From positions 161,284-225,283 of the forward strand of contig NZ_AXAI01000014.1 in assembly GCF_000472425.1 (NCBI RefSeq): a stretch of DNA of 64,000 bases, in the 5' to 3' direction. Origin of the DNA: Bradyrhizobium sp. Tv2a-2 (lineage in GTDB: Bacteria > Pseudomonadota > Alphaproteobacteria > Rhizobiales > Xanthobacteraceae). A program made the position numbers and the translations under genes. The first letter of the stretch is position 1, and each line of letters begins with the position of its first letter. Of this stretch, positions 63,745 to 64,000 are shown piece after piece. The notes beneath the pieces were generated by a model that made no database searches, was not told the origin of the DNA, and saw only the letters and a program-made list of their open reading frames with translations.

Positions 63745-64000
63745 TTAACTGATCGCCGCAACACATTCTGCGAACTTCTCAGCTGGGGTTTGAAAGAGCA
63801 AGGTCTTTCGTGGCCTTTCATTGAGCTGCTTGGCGATCGCGCTGAGCTTGGCCTGGCTGTACAATGACAGATCGATGCCACGCGGAAGATACTGGCGCAG
63901 CAATCTGTTGGTATTTTCGTTTGACCCGCGCTGCCAGGGACAGCGAGGGTCGCAGAAATAGACATCGATCTTGGTAGCTAATGTCAGACGCTGATGATCA
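63745..64000 (-). mobile_element. IS30-family transposase, C-terminal part (runs off right edge)
   Basis: The minus strand reads KIDVYFCDPRCPWQRGSNEN, TNRLLRQYLPRGIDLSLYSQ, AIAKQLNERPRKTLLFQTPA, then AEKFAECVAAIS and stop at 63745. The WQRGSNENTNRLLRQY segment holds the last catalytic Glu of the IS30 DDE triad. The rest is outside the window. Confidence 0.88.

Overview
The window looks like a Bradyrhizobium-type alphaproteobacterial chromosome. High-GC third codon positions, GTCCCGGC/GCCGGGAC palindromes, a dispersed repeat built on GGTTCTGATTGAATCAGAACC, a PHB-depolymerase-type esterase beside a ribbon-helix-helix regulator, and a rhizobial-style (Rhc) type III secretion cluster all point that way. 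This is inferred from recognition, not from a database search.

Layout. (a) 1-12.1 kb is accessory/catabolic DNA: the start of a D-2-hydroxyacid dehydrogenase, an RHH regulator plus esterase, small unknown genes, an MFS transporter facing a shortened LysR gene, a secreted alpha/beta hydrolase, an iorA-iorB-type molybdenum hydroxylase operon with a cytochrome-like partner, and a decayed hydrolase-cyclase gene. (b) 12.4-41.4 kb is a type III secretion (T3SS) island. The right arm (32.9-41.2 kb, + strand) is a tightly overlapping operon sctI-J-K-L-N-O-Q-R-S-T-U. The left arm (- strand) reads sctC1 (NolW-like), a 63-aa candidate needle/pilus protein, sctD, sctV, a 655-aa repeat protein, a 911-aa HrpF/NolX-like protein, then a Tad-pilus-type secretin and a CpaD-like lipoprotein. 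A TadD-like TPR lipoprotein, a lytic transglycosylase and four unrecognised proteins (12.5, 15-16.7, 17.3 and 20 kb) lie further left and are candidates for secreted effectors. (c) 41.5-58.4 kb is a mosaic: an adenylate cyclase with a broken paralogue beside it, a hybrid histidine kinase, a hydratase, remnants of a DsbA-like isomerase and a GST, a MarR/tautomerase pair, an in-frame HlyD-aldo/keto-reductase chimera, an AraC regulator facing hydrolases, a DUF302 protein and a B12-binding radical SAM protein. (d) After tRNA-Gln (58.4 kb) the DNA looks like core genome: acyl-CoA dehydrogenase, TetR regulator, NDH-2-like flavoprotein, a cyclic-nucleotide-binding protein, and an IS30-type transposase cut by the right edge.

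Most notable: the T3SS appears to use a Tad/Flp-pilus-derived outer-membrane module (secretin, CpaD, TadD) together with a separate NolW-like N-terminal secretin piece, and its SctU lacks the NPTH autocleavage motif that normally controls substrate switching. No nodulation genes and no T3SS transcriptional activator were recognised inside the cluster.
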